DNA of 64,000 nt, from NCBI GenBank assembly GCA_963846715.1, contig CAWJXA010000008.1, positions 62,001-126,000 on the forward strand, read 5' to 3'. Numbering within the stretch: position 1 is the first letter of the stretch; each line of letters begins with the position of its first letter. Shown here piece after piece: positions 8,572-17,978 of this stretch. This stretch comes from Bog-257 sp963846715 (GTDB lineage: Bacteria > Acidobacteriota > Terriglobia > Terriglobales > Acidobacteriaceae). The notes under the pieces are model-generated. The model was not told the DNA's origin and did no database searches. It saw only the letters and a list, made by a program, of their open reading frames with translations. The position numbers and the translations under genes are program-made.

Positions 8572-11043
8572 TCATTCCGCTCGTAGTGCCTGCATCGGAT
8601 CGGTCGATGCCGCACGATGCGCCGGAATATAGCAGGCCAGCAGCGCGACCGCCGACAGGATGACGCCGACCGCAACGAACGTAACCGGGTCAGTCGGTTT
8701 CACTCCAAACAACATGGTTTGCATCAGGCGGGTCAGGGCCATGGCCGCCACCACTCCAATCCCGACTCCCAGCAGCGTCATGCGCGCGCCATCGCGCAAC
8801 ACCGCGCCCAGCACATCGCTCTTCTGCGCGCCCAGCGCCATGCGGATACCGATTTCCTGCGTCCGCTGTCCCACAACGTAGGACAGTACGCCGTAGATTC
8901 CGACACAGGCCAGCAGCAGCGCCAGTCCGGCAAATATGGCGAACAACATCATGGTGAAGCGCTGCTGGGCTATCGATTTCGCCACCGTCTCTTCCATCGA
9001 TTCCGGATTGAAGGCAATGGTCTCGCGGTTCTGTTGCGCCAGGGTGCGGCGGATGGTCTGGAAAACGCTCATAGGATCGACCCCGTCACGCGTGCGCAAA
9101 TAAACATGCTCGCCGCTGGCCTCGTTCATCATCGCGTAGTCCGGCATTTGCCCGAACGACTGGTACATTTGCGCCTGCTGTAGCTGGGTAGAGTCCTTGC
9201 CCAGGCCGAATTGCTTCACGTGCGCCATCACGCCAACAATCAGTTGCGAATGCTCGCCATGCGAATCAACTGTGAAGATGTACTTGCCAATGGGGTCCTG
9301 TCCGGCGAAGAAGCGCTCGGCAAACTGTTCGTCGATGACCGCTACTGGCGTCGAGAGCTGGCTGTCGGCGTCGCTCAGAAAACGCCCGCGCCGTAAAGGC
9401 GTCTGCATCACCTGCAAATACTCGGGCTGTACGACGTAGTACAGGGTCGTCGGCATTTCGGCGCGGCGTTGCGGCCTTTCTTGTCCCTGAACCCAGAAAC
9501 CCTGTTCGTCATCGCCCTCCATGGGACGCGCACCCGCATTGATGGATTCACTCTCCACTCCGGGGATTGAGTGCAACGTGTCCTCGAGTTGGCGATAAGC
9601 AGCACGCACCTGGTCCGGCGAGCTGGTAGCCAGGGAGTGCGGCAGGGCCACGGCAAAAGTCAGAACGTTGTGAGCATTGATGCCCGGGTCTGCGCTCCAC
9701 AATTGCATGAGACTGCGGATCATCAAGCCTGCGCCTACCAGCAAGACCAGCGCCATCGCCATCTCGATGACCACGAATGCCGATTGCGCCCGGCTCTTGC
9801 CCGCAACCACTGAGCGGCCGCTCTGGTTCAACGTGGTGCTCAGGTGAAGACGCGACGTCTTCACCGCCGGGATGATCCCGAAGATCAAGCCCGCGATCGC
9901 CGACAGCAGCAGCGTGAACACCAACACTCGACCGTCTACCGTAATTCCTTCTGCGCGCGGCAAAGCCTGTGGCAATACGGCCAGTGCCCCTCGGGTGCCC
10001 CAGGTGGCCAGCACCAGCCCCAATCCCCCGCCCACCAGCGCCAGGCCAATGCTCTCCGTTAACAGTTGCCGAACCAGCCGCCCCTGTCCTGCTCCCAGCG
10101 CAGTTCGCACCGCAAACTCGCGGGCCCGCGACGTTGAACGCGCCAGCAGCAGGTTGGCCACGTTGAAGCACGCAATCAGCAGTACGAAACCCACCGCTCC
10201 CAGCAGCACGATCAGCGCCGGACGCACGTCCCCCACCATGAGTTCCTTCAGTGGAACCATGTTCGTGTGGATGTTCGCGTCCTCGTCTGGGTATTCTGCC
10301 TGCAATGCGTGATTCACGCGCGCCATGTCCTGTCCCGCTTCCGCCATGGTCACGCCCGGTTTAAGACGCGCTATCACATCCGTGCCCCATGCTGCATTCC
10401 GATCGCGGAACTGCGGCTCCTTGTACTCGCCGATGGGAACGTATGCATCGGCGACCCTGAAATTCCAAATCTTCAGGTGGAGCGACGCGGGAACGATACC
10501 GATGATGGTGCGCGCTTCGCCATCGAGCGTGACGACCTTGCCGACCAGGTTTGGAGCGGAGCCGAACTTGCGTTTCCACAAACCTTCCGAAATCATGACC
10601 GTGGGATTGGCGCCCAGCCGGTCTTCGTCGGCAGTAAAAGCGCGTCCCGCAACAAGCTTCGTACCCAGAATCTCGAAGAAGCCGGCCGACACCATCTCGC
10701 CGGTGACAGCTTCGGGTTCGGCCGTGCCGGTCAGAGCGAAGCTGCCCGGACTGCGGTAAGCCGCCATTCGTTCGAAGGAGTGATTCTCGCGCTGCCAGTC
10801 AAGGAAGTTGGGATACGAGATGGAGCCGTTGGGAAAGTTCGTTCGACCGTGGAACAGGACCATCAGCCTCTCGGCCTGCGGAAACGGCAGCGGGTTCAGC
10901 AGGACACCATTTACCACGGAAAAAATCGCGGTGTTTGCGCCGATACCCAGCGCCAGCGTCAGAATCGCAATCGCTGCGAATCCGGGCGCCTTCATCATCT
11001 GGCGAATGCTATAGCGAAGGTCCTGTAGAAAACTGCGCATCAA
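8572..11043 (-). CDS. ADOP-type orphan ABC permease (MacB-like)
   Basis: An 823-residue inner-membrane permease of the acidobacterial duplicated orphan permease type. The start MMRSFLQDLRYSIRQMMKAP and the first helix FAAIAILTLALGIGANTAIF are hallmarks. A periplasmic MacB_PCD domain (about residues 50-250) precedes a first FtsX domain (about 275-400). A second periplasmic domain (about 430-690) and a second FtsX domain with the QRTQEIGIRMALGAQ signature (about 735) follow, ending in PMQALRAE. No ATPase, membrane-fusion or outer-membrane gene is adjacent, which is normal for this group, so substrate and partner ATPase are unknown. The gene appears intact. Confidence 0.92.
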   Translation of the reverse strand: MMRSFLQDLRYSIRQMMKAPGFAAIAILTLALGIGANTAIFSVVNGVLLNPLPFPQAERLMVLFHGRTNFPNGSISYPNFLDWQRENHSFERMAAYRSPGSFALTGTAEPEAVTGEMVSAGFFEILGTKLVAGRAFTADEDRLGANPTVMISEGLWKRKFGSAPNLVGKVVTLDGEARTIIGIVPASLHLKIWNFRVADAYVPIGEYKEPQFRDRNAAWGTDVIARLKPGVTMAEAGQDMARVNHALQAEYPDEDANIHTNMVPLKELMVGDVRPALIVLLGAVGFVLLIACFNVANLLLARSTSRAREFAVRTALGAGQGRLVRQLLTESIGLALVGGGLGLVLATWGTRGALAVLPQALPRAEGITVDGRVLVFTLLLSAIAGLIFGIIPAVKTSRLHLSTTLNQSGRSVVAGKSRAQSAFVVIEMAMALVLLVGAGLMIRSLMQLWSADPGINAHNVLTFAVALPHSLATSSPDQVRAAYRQLEDTLHSIPGVESESINAGARPMEGDDEQGFWVQGQERPQRRAEMPTTLYYVVQPEYLQVMQTPLRRGRFLSDADSQLSTPVAVIDEQFAERFFAGQDPIGKYIFTVDSHGEHSQLIVGVMAHVKQFGLGKDSTQLQQAQMYQSFGQMPDYAMMNEASGEHVYLRTRDGVDPMSVFQTIRRTLAQQNRETIAFNPESMEETVAKSIAQQRFTMMLFAIFAGLALLLACVGIYGVLSYVVGQRTQEIGIRMALGAQKSDVLGAVLRDGARMTLLGVGIGVVAAMALTRLMQTMLFGVKPTDPVTFVAVGVILSAVALLACYIPAHRAASTDPMQALRAE

Positions 11044-11350
11044 GTCCTCTTAGACTAGCTGGATAGAAGTTGCAATCAGCGTACCAAGCCTGGAAATGCT
11101 CTAATTCGCTGTGGCTGAGTACTTTAAAGTTAGATGCGGGACTGCTTGCCTGCTCTGCCCGTGTTCATAGACGGACGCCGACGTTCAGCCGCGAACATGC
11201 CGGCATGACATCGCGTCGCGCCCGAATCAGATACACGACTGAAGAGGCTGCGCGAAAAGTACGTTTCAGGCCGGCATTATGAAGGCGCGCACCTTTACAG
11301 ACTGCGGAAAAACTCGGCTTGCGAGCGTTCTGTATCAGGGCACGACTTCA
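11044..11350. other. Intergenic, no gene seen
   Basis: About 300 bases upstream of the permease. No convincing open frame and no extended repeat are visible. The last 60 bases contain fragments ('gggcacgacttcacagg') that recur in other gaps. Confidence 0.4.
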
Positions 11351-11352
11351 CA

Positions 11353-11704
11353 GGCTGCTGAAAAAGTCCTCTCCGGAGCGAGTTCGGGTAGTGCGGCGCT
11401 TTCAGCGCCGCGTCAAGCGAGTACCGTGAAACGGCCTTTAGGCCTGGGGACATTGCACAAAAGAGGCTATTTTAGAGGCTTTGAACGAGGTACTTCAGGG
11501 GCTAAAGCCCTCTTCACAAGACCCGGTGAACGCGGGCCTGGAAGGCCCGCACTACCCGGGCTGTTGTCAGTAGGTAGTTTTTCAGCGGCCTGTTCAGTCG
11601 TGCCGATAAGCTCCTTATTTTTGTCATCCCTCGCGGGCTTTAGCCCGCGAGGGATCTGCTGTTTTGATTTTTCCCGCAGCCTGTTTAGGGCTGCTGAAAA
11701 AGTC
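11353..11704. repeat. Palindrome block bounded by 16-base direct repeats
   Basis: GGCTGCTGAAAAAGTC occurs at 11353-11368 and again at 11689-11704 in the same orientation. Between them are hairpins around GCGGCGCTTTCAGCGCCGC (about 11393-11411), GGCCTTTAGGCC, GCGGGCCTGGAAGGCCCGC (11530-11548) and a long one around CCCTCGCGGGCTTTAGCCCGCGAGGG (about 11627-11652). The open frames crossing it follow the palindromes and are not genes. Confidence 0.65.
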
Positions 11705-11770
11705 ACAGGATGACTCTAGGAACGTACTTCTTGGTGGGAGCCCCCGCATTTATGCGGGGGAGGAGCGCTT
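11693..11770 (+). repeat. Repeat family D, copy 1
   Basis: About 60 bases (11693-11752) closely match 60025-60084, sharing GTACTTCTTGGTGGGAGCC and CCCGCATTTA, and then run into GGAGCGCTTCAG-type half palindromes in both places. It starts inside the right-hand direct repeat of the block to its left. Confidence 0.65.
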
Positions 11771-11850
11771 CAGCCCTCCGAAAAAAAGATTGCTGTTTAA
11801 CTTTGCGCTTTAGCGCTGGGAGACTCGGAAAGCCCAAGGCCAACGAGTAT

Positions 11851-12120
11851 GTGTGAATACTGAGTTTGGTTTCCGCCTGTGGAGTAGTCGAGCGGAAAAG
11901 TGTTCGATTTCAAAATGGACTTACGTATCCGTGAATACTCGGTTTTCGTTTTCGCCTGTGTATGTGAATGCTCGGTTTCGCTTTCGCCTGCGGAGTAGAA
12001 CGCGCTGAAATCGAGCCCCGTAGGGGCGGAAGGGCAGTCAGCCCAGGATGGAGCGCAGCGGAATCCTGGTTAGCGTCGGAAAAGAGATCGGGTCCAGGGA
12101 CGGCACGGTTCTCACACCGA
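11851..12120 (+). repeat. Repeat family A, copy 2, with a reiterated head
   Basis: The head module ('gtgaatactcggttt..ttcgcctgtg(gagtag)') occurs three times in tandem, at 11851-11887, 11931-11960 and 11963-11998. Only the last is followed by the full body (ATCGAGCCCCGTAGGGGCGG, GGAGCGCAGCGGAATCCTGG, GGGACGGCACGGTTCTCACA). The partial heads suggest local duplication or stacked insertions. Confidence 0.7.
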
Positions 12121-12183
12121 CTCGTGAGCCCTGGGTTTTCCAATCCCCGGCGCTAAAGCGCGCGACCAAAGTCCAACCTTTCC

Positions 12184-12732
12184 TCATTTTCTCGGCACAT
12201 AAAAATAGTAGTCCGCGGTGTAACTGCTCTTCACTTCCGAATTCTGCTTCGAAGCATCGCAGCTGGCCGCGGTGGGCGCCTTGCCACCGTGAGTATGAAT
12301 TCTCTGGATACTGGAGACCTGACTGAATATCCCGTCCCCGGCATGACCGGTAGCCGTCACCAGCAGCCACGGAATGGAATCGAACTCCGGCGAATCGGCC
12401 TTGGCCGCAAGTCTGCCTGTCACTGTACTCCCATCGTTACTCTTCCAGGTGGGACCAGCATAGTGCTGGCCGATGACTTTTCCGCGCTGGTCGTGCAGCT
12501 CCGCTTCCGGAGCTTTCAAAGTCCAGGCGAACGCGCCGTCTTTCCCCTGCTGACAGGTGTAAATCTGAGATCCCGATGCCTGTGCCTTCAAGATTGGCAG
12601 CTCGTTAGCAGGAGCTTGAATTACCTCGGGCACGGCTGGGCGAGCAATCTGCGCCGATAACGGTACCGTTCCCATTACCAACGCCGCGAGCAGGTATCTC
12701 GCAACCATGGCCAGCAGTCTAACTCTCGTCAT
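12184..12732 (-). CDS. Secreted DUF3455 protein
   Basis: A 182-residue protein. The N-terminus LLAMVARYLLAALVMGTVPLSA is a signal peptide, followed by a DUF3455 domain (about residues 45-182) with the typical stretches GSQIYTC, FAWTLKAPEAEL, HYAGPTWKSNDGS and a C-terminal YYFYVPR. The family is extracytoplasmic and of unknown function, often found in bacteria and plant-associated fungi. The full family length is present. It is divergent from the small secreted protein gene at 12830. Confidence 0.85.
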   Translation of the reverse strand: MTRVRLLAMVARYLLAALVMGTVPLSAQIARPAVPEVIQAPANELPILKAQASGSQIYTCQQGKDGAFAWTLKAPEAELHDQRGKVIGQHYAGPTWKSNDGSTVTGRLAAKADSPEFDSIPWLLVTATGHAGDGIFSQVSSIQRIHTHGGKAPTAASCDASKQNSEVKSSYTADYYFYVPRK

Positions 12733-12764
12733 CCGGCCCCGTCCATCGCCCCGCCAGTTGCCTA

Positions 12765-12792
12765 TTGCTCACCCAGCGTAGCCTGCTACAAT
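12765..12792 (+). promoter_or_regulatory. Likely sigma-70 promoter
   Basis: TTGCTC (12765-12770) and TACAAT (12787-12792) are separated by 16 bases and sit 37 bases before the ATG of the secreted protein gene at 12830. Confidence 0.5.
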
Positions 12793-12829
12793 CGGGCCGC
12801 AGCTAAGAAGTTAAAACCAAGGAGAGCGC

Positions 12830-13294
12830 ATGAAAGTTAGAAAAGTCGCATTGACTCTGGCCCTGTATCTGGCCGGGGTAGCGGTGTGCTATGCCAGCAA
12901 TCCCAACATGGGGACCTGGAAATTGAACGAAGCCAAATCGATGTATTCGCCCGGAGCAACCAAGAACACCACGGTGGTGTATGCGCCCGCGGGCAACCAG
13001 GTAAAGGTCACCACCGATGGCACCACCGGCGACGGCAAGCCGGTCCAAACTGAGTGGACAGGCATGTTCGATGGCAAAGACTATCCCCTCACCGGAGATC
13101 CTTCGGCCAACACTCGCTCCTACAAGAAGATCAATGACCACACCCTGGAACTGATCAACAAGAAGGATGGCAAGGTCACCACCGTGGGCCACGTTGTGGT
13201 CTCGGCCGACGGCATGAGCCGCACCGTCACGATCCACGGCATGACCGCCGACGGCAAGAAGATAACCTACACCGCCGTTTACGACAAACAATAG
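12830..13294 (+). CDS. Small secreted beta-rich protein
   Basis: 154 residues, with AAGGAGAG about 5 bases upstream of the ATG. A signal peptide (KVALTLALYLAGVAVCYA) leads into a mature domain beginning SNPNMGTWKLNEAKSMYSPG. The rest alternates short beta strands (TTVVYAPAGNQVKVTTDGTT, TRSYKKINDHTLELINKK, GHVVVSADGMSRTVTIHG) as in lipocalin-like or 'GTWKLNxxKS' secreted proteins, which are abundant in Acidobacteriota. No catalytic residues are evident; binding of a small ligand is inference only. Confidence 0.8.
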   Translation: MKVRKVALTLALYLAGVAVCYASNPNMGTWKLNEAKSMYSPGATKNTTVVYAPAGNQVKVTTDGTTGDGKPVQTEWTGMFDGKDYPLTGDPSANTRSYKKINDHTLELINKKDGKVTTVGHVVVSADGMSRTVTIHGMTADGKKITYTAVYDKQ

Positions 13295-13346
13295 TTCGCG
13301 CGCCGAGTCCCACCCATGTCATCCAGCCTGGGTGAGCTTTTCTTGC

Positions 13347-13440
13347 GTGCGGTAGAGCGGCGCTTCAGCGCCGCGTCCCGGCTTCGTCATTAAGCGGAGC
13401 CGGCTTCAGCCGGCGGCACACTCCAAAGCGCAGCCATCCG
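13347..13440. repeat. Two-hairpin REP-like module (family C), copy 1
   Basis: A GCGGCGCTTCAGCGCCGC hairpin is followed by GAGCCGGCTTCAGCCGGCGGC. The same ordered pair occurs twice at 19.16-19.40 kb. It lies downstream of two convergent genes, so a secondary role as a bidirectional terminator is possible. Confidence 0.7.
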
Positions 13441-13513
13441 CGACGAGCGCAAACGAGGTCCCCAGCGAGCACGGGTTTTGTGCTCGTTGGGTGTTGAAGC
13501 GAGGCGGGCGCTT

Positions 13514-14053
13514 TCACTTACCTCGCCCCCCGCCCAGCGGCACCTTCCCCACGTCCACCCAGCGATCGCCATTGCCCTTTACCAAGGTGAGCGAGTGAAT
13601 CGGCGCGGTGCGCGGCCCCCTGTACGCCTCCCAACGCTGACGCGCAGTAACTTCCACCTTCAGCGCCTCCTCGGTGGTGTCGGTCTTGACGATGGTGAGG
13701 TGCGGCATGTACGGCCACGGCTCGTTATAATCCAGCGCGCCGCGATTCAGCAGATCGTGCAGTTCGCGCATGCGATAGGCGCCGCGCGCCACCCGGATGA
13801 ATACTGTCGGAGTGATGGGGACGAAGCTTTCCACATCGCCCAGGGTCACGTCGAAGGGCACCACCGTTTGGCAAATTTCCTTCAGCAGCTCCAACGCTTG
13901 CGCTTCGGTGCCCTGCAGCGGCCGCGGAGGCAGCACCGTGAGGTGAGCATCGGCATGCGTATGCGCCGGATGCAAGTCACGCCGCAATTCCTCAACAAAG
14001 ATTCCCACTGGGCTGCGCACATACGCAATCGCAGCGTATACGATGCCTAACAT
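13514..14053 (-). CDS. 2'-5' RNA ligase-like 2H phosphoesterase
   Basis: About 179 residues when started at the ATG at 14053 (MLGIVYAAIAYV). An upstream in-frame extension would overlap the end of the TonB receptor gene and shows no family similarity. The two HxT motifs of the 2H superfamily are present: AHLTVLPPRP near residue 37 and PHLTIVK near residue 118. Family members ligate or hydrolyse 2'-5' or cyclic phosphodiester bonds in RNA or nucleotides; the substrate here is unknown. The spacing between motifs (about 80 residues) fits LigT/YjcG-type proteins. Confidence 0.8.
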   Translation of the reverse strand: MLGIVYAAIAYVRSPVGIFVEELRRDLHPAHTHADAHLTVLPPRPLQGTEAQALELLKEICQTVVPFDVTLGDVESFVPITPTVFIRVARGAYRMRELHDLLNRGALDYNEPWPYMPHLTIVKTDTTEEALKVEVTARQRWEAYRGPRTAPIHSLTLVKGNGDRWVDVGKVPLGGGRGK

Positions 14054-14100
14054 GAATGCTTCATTATAGCGGCCAGTCCCTCCGCTCCGGCGAAGACTGG

Positions 14101-17100
14101 TTAAAAGATAAACTTCGCTCCCAGTTGCAGAATGCGTGCCGGGTGCGCAATCCCGATGTACAGAAACGAGCTGTTGCCCAGGCAACTGGGATCGCCCGCC
14201 GAGTTATTCCCCCCGCCGAAGCAATTCGCACTGTTGGTATTGGACGAAAATCCGTTATACGCGGCCGAACCCGCGTCCCCGCCGACCGGGCCCCACTCGG
14301 TGTGATTGAAGATGTTGTACGCCTCGGCGCGGAACTCGAACGCCGTCCTTTCGTTCACCTGGAAATGTTTGAACAGGGCCATGTTCCAGTTGTTGAAGCC
14401 GGGATTACGCAGCGAGTTGCGGCCGGCGTCGCCGAAAGTCAACCCGCGCGGCGCAACAAATGCCGCGGGATTGGCCACCAACGGGCCCAATCCACCGGCC
14501 CCGTAAGGCGCATTCGGAATGTTGTAGTAGGGACTGACCCCGGTCACGTCCACGTACGAACCCGCGGTGATGCTGCTGGGATTGCCGCTGCCGGCGTTAT
14601 CGGCGTAAGCGCCGCCGTTGATGGCCGTGAATGGCGTCCCAGTTTGGAATGTCGTGATGCCGGAAAGCTGCCAGCCTCCCAGGAACGCATGCAGTTTGCC
14701 GGGCGTCTTGAAGAATGGCAGATCGTACACATAGCTGATGTTCAGGATTTGCCGGATGTCGAATGACGAACTTGCGCGGTTCGCGTTAAGGTCATAGGCG
14801 TTCAGTGCTCCAACGTCGTAACGAGACGAGGAATCGTCGATAGAGTGACTCCAGGTGTAGGCCACGCTGAACTGCAGTGCCCCCACCGTCCGCCGCGCCG
14901 AAGCCTGAAATGCGTTGTAGATGGAGTTAGCACCGTTATCCAGCCGGGTCACAGCTCCCACTCCGTAATAGGGGCGGAACGGATCGGGACTCAGCCCGCA
15001 CGCTACTTGCAGATTGTTGTACGCCTGTCCCACGATTGGCGCCCCACTCTGGGTAAACGCCGGCAGGTAGCTGGTTGCGGAGTTGCACGCATCGGTGGTA
15101 ATCGGTTGACCCGGCTGGAATGGGTCCTGTGCAAGCGGCACTGGATAGATCTGATTGGAATCGTACTGCCGTCCCAGGTGAGTGCCCTTGCTGCCGACAT
15201 ACGACATCACCAGCACTGTGCTCTTGTAAATCTGCTGCTGGATGTCCAGGTGCCACTGTTGCACGTACGGCCACACCGCCTGATTAGGAATCGAATAGAA
15301 GGCCAGCGGAAACAACACCGGCGTACTGCCGCCGCCGTTGCCGAGATTGCCGTATCCCGCGACGTTGTACTGCGAGACCGTCTGAATCAGCGGCGACGAT
15401 TGCCCTTCCATGCCTTCCGTGTTGGCCTCGTTGCCATTGGTGTGTTCAAAGAAAATGCCATAGCCGCCGCGGATTGCCGTTGTACCGTTGCCGAACGGAT
15501 CGTAAGCAAATCCCACCCGTGGCGCCGGGTTAAACAGATGGCCGTTCGAGCAACCTGCGGGCACTCCGTTCACCCCGCACTGCACCAACCCGTCAAACGG
15601 ATTGCCGGTTCCCGGAATCAGCGCGCCGGGAAATCCTGTGACCGCGCCGGTCACGTCAATCCGCGGCGCGGTGGCAGGATCGTAGGCGCTGGGCGTCCAG
15701 TTGTAAGCGTGCTTGTACTTCTCGCGATAGGTGCCGAACCCGCTGATACGCAGGCCCAGGTTCAAGGTCAGCTTGGGCGTGGTACGCCAGTCATCCTGGA
15801 AATACGGCTCCAGAATCTTGTAACGGTTATAGAACTTGATGTTGGTGCTGGCCTGGGTAAACTGCGCAACATTTCCCAGCAGCAGGTCCGCAAATGAATT
15901 GCCGGTGCTATACGAAGAGGTCGGGCTGAAGTTCAGCGACCCATTGACCAGCTGTGCGCTCAACTCGTTCTTCTGCGCCGCTACAAAATAAGCGCCGAAT
16001 TGAAAGTTGTGTCGTCCCACAATTTTGCTCACGTTGTCGCGATACGTGTAGGTCGGGTTCGAGTTGTACGGCCCTTCCGGCCACTCGCCGTTAGGATCTT
16101 CGTAAAACGTTCCATAGGCCGCGTTCCCCGAAAGGTTGATGGCCGGCAGCTTTCCGCCCGCGCCATTATTGAAGAAGTAGCCCATGGGAAAGTCAGCCGG
16201 CAGCTTCCACGCATCGGGATTCGGATAGCCCGTCGACGTAAACGAGATGTGGTCGGTGGTGTAGCTGGCGACAAACTCATTGGACAGCGTCGCCGATGGC
16301 GTCCAGATCAGGCGCGCCACCAGGCTCACCGACGGGCCCTCGAAGTTCGTCTGCACCGTCGGAAAACTGCTGCCCGTGTAGACGGTGGTAGGCGTCACCG
16401 TGTTCCAGGAATCGTGCGTGTAGCGGAACATTGCCCGCACCTTCGATCCGAAGTTCTGGTCGAGACGCAGCAGCTCTTCGCGCCAGTTGGTCGGCTGCGC
16501 TGGCGAAGCGTTGTACAACGCCGCGCCCGGTACACCCGCATTGGCAATCGGTATCAGCGGCAGCAGCGCGTTCCCCACCGTGGTGATGGGAACGATGTTG
16601 TTGGGATAAGGATTATTGGTCCCGGGAATGTGCGGGCAATCGGGGTTCGCGCTCAATCCTCCGGGATTGGAGCATAGGTCGGTGAAATTTCCCGTGCGTT
16701 CCGCCGCCGACGGCACGTTCACATTGAACACCTGCCCGGGCACGCTTTCCTTGCGCCACTCCTGCGACCAGAAGAAGAAGGTCTTGGTCTTGTCGCTGTT
16801 GTAGTGATTCGGAATAAAGATGGGCCCGCCAATGGTATAGCCGAAATCGTTCTTGTGATACGGCGGCACGCTCGACTCGAAATAGTTGCGCGCATTGAAC
16901 GCTTCATTGCGCACGAATTCGTAAACATCGCCGTGGAACTGGCTGGTCCCGGATTTGGTCTCGACCTCAACCGTGCCCGAACCGTTCCGGCCATATTGCG
17001 CGCCATAATTCGAAGTCAGCACTTTCACTTCGGCGATGGCATCGATGCTGGGATAGACGTTGAGCGACGTATTGCTGCCGTTGTCCATGTTGTCGCCGCC

Positions 17101-17682
17101 GTCCAGCTCCCAATTGTTGTACTCCGTCCGTCCGCCATTGAAACTAAACGCGACGTTACCCATGATGCCGACTGTGCCTTCATCCTGTCCGCTTTGGTTG
17201 CTGACCCCAGGCACCAGCGTGGTGAGCTGGCTAAAGTTACGGCCATTCAGTTCGAGCTGCGAAATCTGCTTGCCGGTGATGACCCCGGACAAGTCGGACG
17301 TCTGCGTCTCCACCTGGCCTACCTGTGTACCCTCCACCGTGACCTCGGTCGCCTGTCCGCCCACCTGGAGCGTGGCGTCGGCTCGCGCCTTTTGCGCTAC
17401 TCGCAGCACGATGTCGGTCGCCTTGTAGCTCTTGAAGCCGGGGGCGCTGATGGCCAACTGATAGTTGCCCGGTGGCAGGGCGCTGACCAGGTACTCGCCA
17501 TCATTGTTCGTCTGCGTCACGCGCTTGATCCCGCGCTCGGGACTGCTCACCGTGAGTTGCGCTTTGACGATGGCAGCGCCGCTGGGATCATGCACCGTGC
17601 CCGTAATTTGACCGGTTTCCTGGGCTGCGGCCATTCCCGCAGCCAGCATGCAGGTCAGCAATATCCAACGTGCAGACTTCAT
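14101..17682 (-). CDS. TonB-dependent receptor, Oar-like, with carboxypeptidase-regulatory domain
   Basis: About 1193 residues. The ATG at 17682 is preferred: a purine-rich GGGGG lies 7 bases upstream and a signal peptide follows at once (SARWILLTCMLAAGMAAAQ). Residues about 25-110 form a CarboxypepD_reg-like domain (GQITGTVHDPSGAAI...GEYLVSALPPGNYQL). The plug follows with ISQLELNGRNFSQLTTLVPG and the DGGDNMDNG segment, then a long beta-barrel ending in the outer-membrane signal ILQLGAKFIF. Such receptors import large ligands, often oligosaccharides, across the outer membrane using TonB. It is divergent from the LacI regulator over a shared operator, which points to sugar-responsive control. 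Confidence 0.92.
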   Translation of the reverse strand: MKSARWILLTCMLAAGMAAAQETGQITGTVHDPSGAAIVKAQLTVSSPERGIKRVTQTNNDGEYLVSALPPGNYQLAISAPGFKSYKATDIVLRVAQKARADATLQVGGQATEVTVEGTQVGQVETQTSDLSGVITGKQISQLELNGRNFSQLTTLVPGVSNQSGQDEGTVGIMGNVAFSFNGGRTEYNNWELDGGDNMDNGSNTSLNVYPSIDAIAEVKVLTSNYGAQYGRNGSGTVEVETKSGTSQFHGDVYEFVRNEAFNARNYFESSVPPYHKNDFGYTIGGPIFIPNHYNSDKTKTFFFWSQEWRKESVPGQVFNVNVPSAAERTGNFTDLCSNPGGLSANPDCPHIPGTNNPYPNNIVPITTVGNALLPLIPIANAGVPGAALYNASPAQPTNWREELLRLDQNFGSKVRAMFRYTHDSWNTVTPTTVYTGSSFPTVQTNFEGPSVSLVARLIWTPSATLSNEFVASYTTDHISFTSTGYPNPDAWKLPADFPMGYFFNNGAGGKLPAINLSGNAAYGTFYEDPNGEWPEGPYNSNPTYTYRDNVSKIVGRHNFQFGAYFVAAQKNELSAQLVNGSLNFSPTSSYSTGNSFADLLLGNVAQFTQASTNIKFYNRYKILEPYFQDDWRTTPKLTLNLGLRISGFGTYREKYKHAYNWTPSAYDPATAPRIDVTGAVTGFPGALIPGTGNPFDGLVQCGVNGVPAGCSNGHLFNPAPRVGFAYDPFGNGTTAIRGGYGIFFEHTNGNEANTEGMEGQSSPLIQTVSQYNVAGYGNLGNGGGSTPVLFPLAFYSIPNQAVWPYVQQWHLDIQQQIYKSTVLVMSYVGSKGTHLGRQYDSNQIYPVPLAQDPFQPGQPITTDACNSATSYLPAFTQSGAPIVGQAYNNLQVACGLSPDPFRPYYGVGAVTRLDNGANSIYNAFQASARRTVGALQFSVAYTWSHSIDDSSSRYDVGALNAYDLNANRASSSFDIRQILNISYVYDLPFFKTPGKLHAFLGGWQLSGITTFQTGTPFTAINGGAYADNAGSGNPSSITAGSYVDVTGVSPYYNIPNAPYGAGGLGPLVANPAAFVAPRGLTFGDAGRNSLRNPGFNNWNMALFKHFQVNERTAFEFRAEAYNIFNHTEWGPVGGDAGSAAYNGFSSNTNSANCFGGGNNSAGDPSCLGNSSFLYIGIAHPARILQLGAKFIF

Positions 17683-17853
17683 GATGAACCCCCAGAAAGG
17701 CAAAGGGACGGTCCGGCCTGACCGTTCGCGGAGTAGATACTTCTGTCCCGGGCTGAAACGGAGTATGCGCTTCGGCTTGCGTCACGACAGCCCACGAACC
17801 CAACCTCTTCGGCAAACTCGCGGAGCAAAACACGTGGAATACCGCTTTACTTA

Positions 17854-17867
17854 TTAAAACGTTTTAA
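17854..17867. promoter_or_regulatory. LacI-type operator between receptor and regulator
   Basis: TTAAAACGTTTTAA is a perfect 14-base palindrome with a central CG, the classic shape of LacI/GalR-family operators. It lies in the gap between the divergent TonB receptor (start 17682) and the LacI-family gene. Confidence 0.65.
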
Positions 17868-17978
17868 ATAAGAACTCAAGTGGTTTCCGCTGTCAATAGG
17901 AAAAATTTATCTGCCGATGCCCTGAAAGTCAGAGAAAAAGATTCCCACAATCCCAATGTGGTGCTATGGTGTTGCTGC

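Noticed and set aside
11279..11713. Plus-strand frame of 144 codons in the gap upstream of the permease
   Set aside because: It is made of hairpin repeats and has no ribosome-binding site or family resemblance.
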